This document shows positions 63,366-64,000 of a stretch of DNA of 64,000 bases, piece by piece. The notes beneath the pieces are model-generated. The model searched no databases. It saw nothing but the letters and a program-made list of their open reading frames with translations, and had not been told where the DNA came from. The stretch is from assembly GCF_000425805.1 (NCBI RefSeq), contig NZ_KE384454.1, positions 164,674 through 228,673 on the forward strand. Reading direction: 5' to 3'. This DNA comes from Pseudomonas vranovensis DSM 16006. Lineage in GTDB: Bacteria; Pseudomonadota; Gammaproteobacteria; Pseudomonadales; Pseudomonadaceae. How positions within the stretch are numbered: the stretch's first letter is position 1; every line of letters begins with the position of its first letter. The position numbers and the translations under genes were made by a program.

Positions 63366-63850
63366 GCCAGGCCGCCGCGGTGACCGCTGTGGTCACCGTG
63401 GCTGGCCTGGGTGTCGGCAGGCTGGACCTTCACCAGCACCTCGACCTTGCCGGCATTCTTGAACTCCAGCGTCAGGGGGAACTGCTCACCGGCCTTCAAT
63501 GGCTGTTCCATGCCCGACAACATCACATGGTTGGCACCAGGCTGGAAAGTCACCTCGCCATGGGCGGGAATCGCCAGGGCGGGAGCGTGGTGCATTGGCA
63601 TCAGGCCGTCGCTGGAAGACTGCACATGGATCATCGACTTCTGCGCACGCGGGCTGCTGGCGCCGACCAGTTCATCGGCCTGGCTGCCGGTGTTGTGCAC
63701 GGTGAAATAGGCCGCGCCACCGAGTAGCCCGGCGGGCAGCTCCCGCGACCAGGGTTGCTCGATCAGCAGTGCGCCGGCTTTGTATTCCTGGGCAAGGGCC
63801 GGTACAGCACACACCATCAGCGCGGTCAGCGCAAACACTCGAATGTTCAT
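63356..63850 (-). CDS. periplasmic copper chaperone PCu(A)C
   Basis: The 164-residue protein has a signal peptide (cleavage after PALA) and the copper-binding motif of PCu(A)C: a Met-rich pair MIHVQSSSDGLMPMHH and GANHVMLSGM. A His-rich tail (HGDHSGHRGG) may bind copper too. It hands Cu(I) to cytochrome oxidase centres. It lies 36 bases downstream of the cytochrome gene that enters from the right edge, probably in one operon. Confidence 0.92.
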   Translation of the reverse strand: MNIRVFALTALMVCAVPALAQEYKAGALLIEQPWSRELPAGLLGGAAYFTVHNTGSQADELVGASSPRAQKSMIHVQSSSDGLMPMHHAPALAIPAHGEVTFQPGANHVMLSGMEQPLKAGEQFPLTLEFKNAGKVEVLVKVQPADTQASHGDHSGHRGGLAQP

Positions 63851-63886
63851 GGCCAGCTCCTTGTCGTCAGCGGCGTAAAAAGGGGG

Positions 63887-64000
63887 CTATTGGACGCTTG
63901 CCTGCTGAACCGGCTGCAAACGGTCGGTCTCTTCCTGCAGATAGCCCAGCACGGCGGCAATCTCCAGCTCGCCCAGGCGCAGGTTGGGCATCGCCAGGCG
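63887..64000 (-). CDS. c-type cytochrome, C-terminal end (partial)
   Basis: Only the last 37 codons are in the window. The sequence reads RLAMPNLRLGELEIAAVLGYLQEET, where Met-Pro-Asn would supply the distal haem ligand and the helix that follows is typical of the end of a class I cytochrome c. In related Pseudomonas loci the copper chaperone is preceded by a SCO1/cytochrome fusion or a small cytochrome; which one applies here cannot be told. The gene continues beyond 64000. Confidence 0.65.
   Translation of the reverse strand, partial: RLAMPNLRLGELEIAAVLGYLQEETDRLQPVQQASVQ

Overview
The window looks like chromosome of a fluorescent Pseudomonas, most likely in or near the P. putida group. The GC content is high and every recognisable gene is of Pseudomonas type. 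Gene content and order match that group: aerobic cobalamin genes, a six-gene fap amyloid operon, a pedE/pedF quinoprotein alcohol dehydrogenase locus beside NosP/NahK-like signalling genes, and REP elements built on a GGAGCGGGCTTGCC core. I see no rRNA, tRNA, CRISPR array, insertion sequence or prophage. The species call is inference from gene content only.

Layout. 0.06-9.6 kb: a DUF1272 protein, then two divergent cobalamin gene sets (cbtB-cbtA-cobE-cobM leftward; cobW-cobN-chlD rightward), each behind its own cobalamin riboswitch. chlD carries a textbook programmed -1 frameshift site, so one gene can make both the short ATPase subunit and the long ATPase-VWA subunit. 9.7-17.1 kb: a small protein, a sigma-54 activator and, on the other strand, fapABCDEF. 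A sigma-54 promoter precedes fapA, a 14-bp box is shared with the activator's own upstream region, and an intrinsic terminator lies between fapC and fapD. 17.2-33.4 kb: ordinary chromosome with pnuC and a NadR-like kinase, uppP, azoR and its LysR regulator, ABC-F ybiT, yedK, LysE-type exporters, an AraC regulator and small proteins. 33.5-39.8 kb: a ketone-body module (acetoacetyl-CoA synthetase, ecotin, 3-hydroxybutyrate dehydrogenase, GntP-type permease) with a sigma-54 regulator, a near-consensus sigma-54 promoter and three GTCTC-N6-GAGAC-type palindromes. 39.8-43.8 kb: yejABE-like peptide uptake genes without an ATPase gene. 43.8-45.8 kb: a parvulin and a DAHP synthase preceded by two tandem leader peptides rich in Phe, Tyr and Trp, with an intrinsic terminator between them. 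45.8-50.6 kb: two LuxR-type response regulators, a pentapeptide-repeat protein, the alcohol dehydrogenase pedE and cytochrome c pedF. 50.7-54.4 kb: acyl-CoA dehydrogenase, 3-hydroxyisobutyryl-CoA hydrolase and a porin. 54.7-58.3 kb: FIST protein (NosP) overlapping a PAS hybrid kinase (NahK/ErcS'). 58.3-64 kb: aldo/keto reductase, a sugar-acid MFS transporter, cdaR, glycerate kinase, a PCu(A)C copper chaperone and the end of a c-type cytochrome.

Working together. The cobalamin genes supply cobalt uptake (CbtAB) and cobalt insertion (CobN with ChlD) under B12 feedback. The fap and hydroxybutyrate loci both show a sigma-54 promoter, an upstream repeat and an adjacent bacterial enhancer-binding protein. 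The DAHP synthase looks controlled by attenuation that senses aromatic amino acids. The ped, response-regulator and NosP/NahK genes form a scattered signalling and alcohol-oxidation group; two of its promoters share an element with identical spacing. All readings come from the sequence by eye; no search or folding program was run.
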